DNA from: an uncultured Clostridium sp.
Lineage (GTDB): Bacteria > Bacillota > Clostridia > TANB77 > CAG-508
DNA: 41,983 nt
Direction: 5' to 3'
NCBI GenBank assembly: GCA_900553225.1
Contig: USCV01000010.1
Coordinates: 1-41,983, forward strand
Part shown: positions 39,737-41,983 of the stretch, piece after piece
How the letters are laid out: the number at the start of each line of letters is the position of its first letter
How positions within the stretch are numbered: position 1 is the stretch's first letter
Notes under the pieces: generated by a model
Seen by the model: the letters and a program-made list of their open reading frames with translations, nothing else
What the model was told of the DNA's origin: nothing
Databases searched by the model: none
Made by a program: the position numbers and the translations under genes

Positions 39737-40084
39737 TTATCCTACAATTTTATCTCCCATTTTCTTTCCTGCAAGCATATGGAAATGTAAATGCATTACT
39801 TCTTGCCCAGCATCTTTTCCGCAATTCACAATTACTCTAAATCCGTCTTTGTCTATTTTCTTTTCTTTCGCAATTTTATTAATTACTTCATAAACTTTTG
39901 AAATTAATATTCCATCATCTGAATTTACCTCTAATAAATTATTAATATGTTTTTTAGGAATAACTAAAATATGAACTGGCGCTGCTGGGTTAATATCGTT
40001 AAAAGCTAATATATCATCATCTTCATATACTTTTTCAGAAGGAATTTCACCTTTTACAATTTTACAAAATAAACAATCTTCCAT
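39737..40084 (-). CDS. HIT-family nucleotide hydrolase (HINT-like)
   Basis: 115 residues: MEDCLFCKIVKGEIPSEKVY, APVHILVIPKKHINNL and the histidine triad QEVMHLHFHMLAGKKMG. Hydrolyses purine phosphoramidates such as aminoacyl-adenylates. It lies downstream of alaS. No in-frame CGG. The ATG follows GAGGAGATAAAA. Confidence 0.95.
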   Translation of the reverse strand: MEDCLFCKIVKGEIPSEKVYEDDDILAFNDINPAAPVHILVIPKKHINNLLEVNSDDGILISKVYEVINKIAKEKKIDKDGFRVIVNCGKDAGQEVMHLHFHMLAGKKMGDKIVG

Positions 40085-40203
40085 ATTTTTATCTCCTCTT
40101 TCCTTTATTTTAAACTCTTTGAAGTATGTTTTTTAGATTTTTACATTAAGATATTAAAGCTAAATTTTTAAATAATTAACATTAAACAGTAATATTTTTT
40201 ATA

Positions 40204-41976
40204 TTAATTTTCTAAAACAGCTTTTATCCTTCTTACACCTGCCGAACTTGATTCTTCTTTTTTTATTTTAAATTTACCAAGTTCAGATGTGTTTTTTACA
40301 TGTGGTCCACCACAAACTTCTAATGAAACATCTCCTATTTTATATACTGTAACAATATCTGCATATCTATCCATAAACATTGCTTCTGCTCCCATTTTTA
40401 CAGCATCTTCCTTTTTCATTTCTAATTTTTCAACTGGAATTGCCATACTAATATATTTATTAACTAAATCTTCAACTTCTTGTTTTTGTTCAGGCGTCAT
40501 TTTTTCATCATGTGAAAAATCAAATCTCATTCTTTCAGCTGTTATGTTGCTACCCTTTTGATGAACATGTTCGCCTAATACCTTTTTTAAAGCTGCATTT
40601 AATAAATGTGTAGCTGTGTGATATTTTATTTCTATATCACCAGTTGAAGCAAGTCCCCCCTTAAATTTTTGGTTTGATCCAGCTCTTGATTTTTCTTGGT
40701 GTTCTTTAAATTTCTCATTAAATCCCTGAACATCTACTTCTAATCCAGATTCTTTAGCAAGTTCTTGTGTAAGCTCTATTGGGAATCCATATGTATCATA
40801 TAATTTAAAAGCTATATCTTTATCAATTTTATTGTCTTTTATATTTTGAATAGCCTTTTCAAACTCTCTTAATCCCTTTTCTAATGTTTTATTAAATTTA
40901 ATCTTTTCATTTTTTAAAACATCTAAAATATTTTGTCTATTTCTTTCTAATTCATGATAATATTTTGAATATTGATTAATAATCAATTCTGCTAAAACTT
41001 GTTCCCAATCACTATTTATTTCAATATCTAATTTCTTAGCATAACGAATCATTCTACGTATTAATCTTCTTAAAATATATCCTTGATCTGTATTTGATGG
41101 CTTAATTTGTGCATCATCGCCACTAATTATAACAATAGCCCTTATATGATCTGCAATTATTCTCATACTTCTAGTATATTTTTCATCATGGTATGAATGG
41201 TTTGAAATTTCTTCTATTTTCTTTATTATATCTTTCCAAATTGATGATTTATAGTTATCTGTAACCCCCTCTAAAACTGCTGTTACTCTTTCAACTCCAA
41301 GACCTGTATCTACATTTTTATTTTTAAGTGGTTTAAATGTTCCATCTGCTTCATGGTTATATTGCATAAAAACATTGTTCCAAATTTCTACCCAATTATC
41401 ATTTTCAGGGTCAAATTTTTCAGGAACTGGTTCCTCACTTCTCCAATAAAAAATTTCTGTATCTGGTCCGCATGGCCCTGTTAGTTCCATATTTGGCCAC
41501 CAGTTATCATCTTCACCAAGATACTTAATTTTTTCTTCTTTTATTCCAGCACTTTTCCAAATTTCTACAGATTCAGTATCCGCTTCAACCATGTCATTTC
41601 CTTTAAATACTGTAACAGCCAATTTTTCTACTGGAATCTCTAAACATTTAGTTAAAAACTCAAAACTCCAAGAAATTGCCTCTTTTTTGAAATAATCTCC
41701 CAAAGACCAATTTCCTAACATTTCAAAGAAAGTATGATGTGTCTTATCTCCCACTTCATCTAGATCATTAGTTCTAAAACACTTTTGAACATCTGTTAAT
41801 CTTTTTCCTTCTGGATGTGGTTCTCCTTTTAAATAAGGAACAAGTGGTTGCATTCCAGCAGTATTAAATAAACATGTTGGATCGTTTTCTGGAATAACTG
41901 GAGCACTTGGAATTATTTTATGTGATTTACTTTCAAAAAATTTTAAATATTCCTCTTTTAAATTTATATCTTTCAT
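40204..41976 (-). CDS. alaS: Alanyl-tRNA synthetase, short form without C-Ala domain
   Basis: 590 residues. Class II catalytic core: FESKSHKIIPSAPVIPENDP, FNTAGMQPLVPYLKGE and motif 2 region CFRTNDLDEVGDKTHHTFFE; GLGVERVTAVLEG is motif 3. The editing domain follows, with zinc ligands in HTATHLLNAAL and VCGGPHVKNTSELG. The chain ends at GVRRIKAVLEN, where most bacterial AlaRS proteins (about 880 residues) continue with the C-Ala domain. The gene is intact in the window with only seven bases upstream. No in-frame CGG codon. It charges tRNA-Ala. Confidence 0.94.
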   Translation of the reverse strand: MKDINLKEEYLKFFESKSHKIIPSAPVIPENDPTCLFNTAGMQPLVPYLKGEPHPEGKRLTDVQKCFRTNDLDEVGDKTHHTFFEMLGNWSLGDYFKKEAISWSFEFLTKCLEIPVEKLAVTVFKGNDMVEADTESVEIWKSAGIKEEKIKYLGEDDNWWPNMELTGPCGPDTEIFYWRSEEPVPEKFDPENDNWVEIWNNVFMQYNHEADGTFKPLKNKNVDTGLGVERVTAVLEGVTDNYKSSIWKDIIKKIEEISNHSYHDEKYTRSMRIIADHIRAIVIISGDDAQIKPSNTDQGYILRRLIRRMIRYAKKLDIEINSDWEQVLAELIINQYSKYYHELERNRQNILDVLKNEKIKFNKTLEKGLREFEKAIQNIKDNKIDKDIAFKLYDTYGFPIELTQELAKESGLEVDVQGFNEKFKEHQEKSRAGSNQKFKGGLASTGDIEIKYHTATHLLNAALKKVLGEHVHQKGSNITAERMRFDFSHDEKMTPEQKQEVEDLVNKYISMAIPVEKLEMKKEDAVKMGAEAMFMDRYADIVTVYKIGDVSLEVCGGPHVKNTSELGKFKIKKEESSSAGVRRIKAVLEN

Positions 41977-41983
41977 ATATATT

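Overview
This window is a nearly complete tailed-phage prophage (about 1-38.6 kb) in the chromosome of a very AT-rich, Gram-positive, Firmicute-type bacterium. Host genes (sortase, HIT protein, alaS and two tRNAs) follow on the right. TTGACA/TATAAT-type promoters, strong AGGAGG-type ribosome sites, a class-D-like sortase and a Spo0E-like protein support a Clostridia-like host. The species cannot be named from the sequence.

Layout. The integrase (37477-38622, +) ends next to the 3' end of tRNA-Gln. Left of it is the lysogeny switch: an S24-type repressor (+), operators, and a divergent Cro-like gene (-). Everything from 36.2 kb leftward is on the minus strand, except one small plus-strand gene at 34594-34812. 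In order of transcription the minus strand carries: Cro, antirepressor and HTH proteins; a recombination and replication block (Sak4-like ATPase, SSB, replisome organiser, helicase loader, DUF1064 nuclease); many small Cys-rich proteins and an RNA ligase; an ArpU/RinA-type late regulator; terminase, portal, MuF, scaffold and capsid; head-tail connectors; major tail protein and tail chaperones (with a -1 frameshift); a 4-kb accessory island; tape measure; tail fibre with S74 chaperone; holin and amidase; a PanA(DUF4065)-type toxin-antitoxin pair; and a Spo0E-like gene.

Main observation. By hand I checked CGG trinucleotides against the reading frame of every gene I accept. I found 12 in-frame CGG codons, and none can be read as an ordinary sense codon. 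At all 12 the downstream part of the protein lies in the +1 frame, and skipping the C (or reading CGGN as one four-base codon) restores one continuous, family-consistent protein with glycine at that position. The affected genes are the tail fibre, a small tail protein, tape measure (twice), a nuclease, an HK97-gp10-like protein, MuF, large terminase, DUF1064, the CI-like repressor, and the chromosomal sortase (twice). CGG occurs many more times out of frame without any effect. The upstream codon differs at every site, so there is no shared slippery sequence. The fourth base is A8/T2/C2, as expected from GGN glycine codons in an AT-rich genome. Random sequencing insertions would not all fall in the same codon phase. 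The simplest reading is that this organism, and the phage adapted to it, decodes CGG by obligatory +1 frameshifting or as a quadruplet glycine codon. I know of no described bacterium with this property.

Second theme. Tandem 7-bp boxes matching the Spo0A box (TGTCGAA / TTCGACA), 10 bp apart and 21 bp from a TATAAT, precede both the Spo0E-like gene and the lone plus-strand gene. This suggests that parts of the prophage respond to, and feed back on, the host sporulation phosphorelay.
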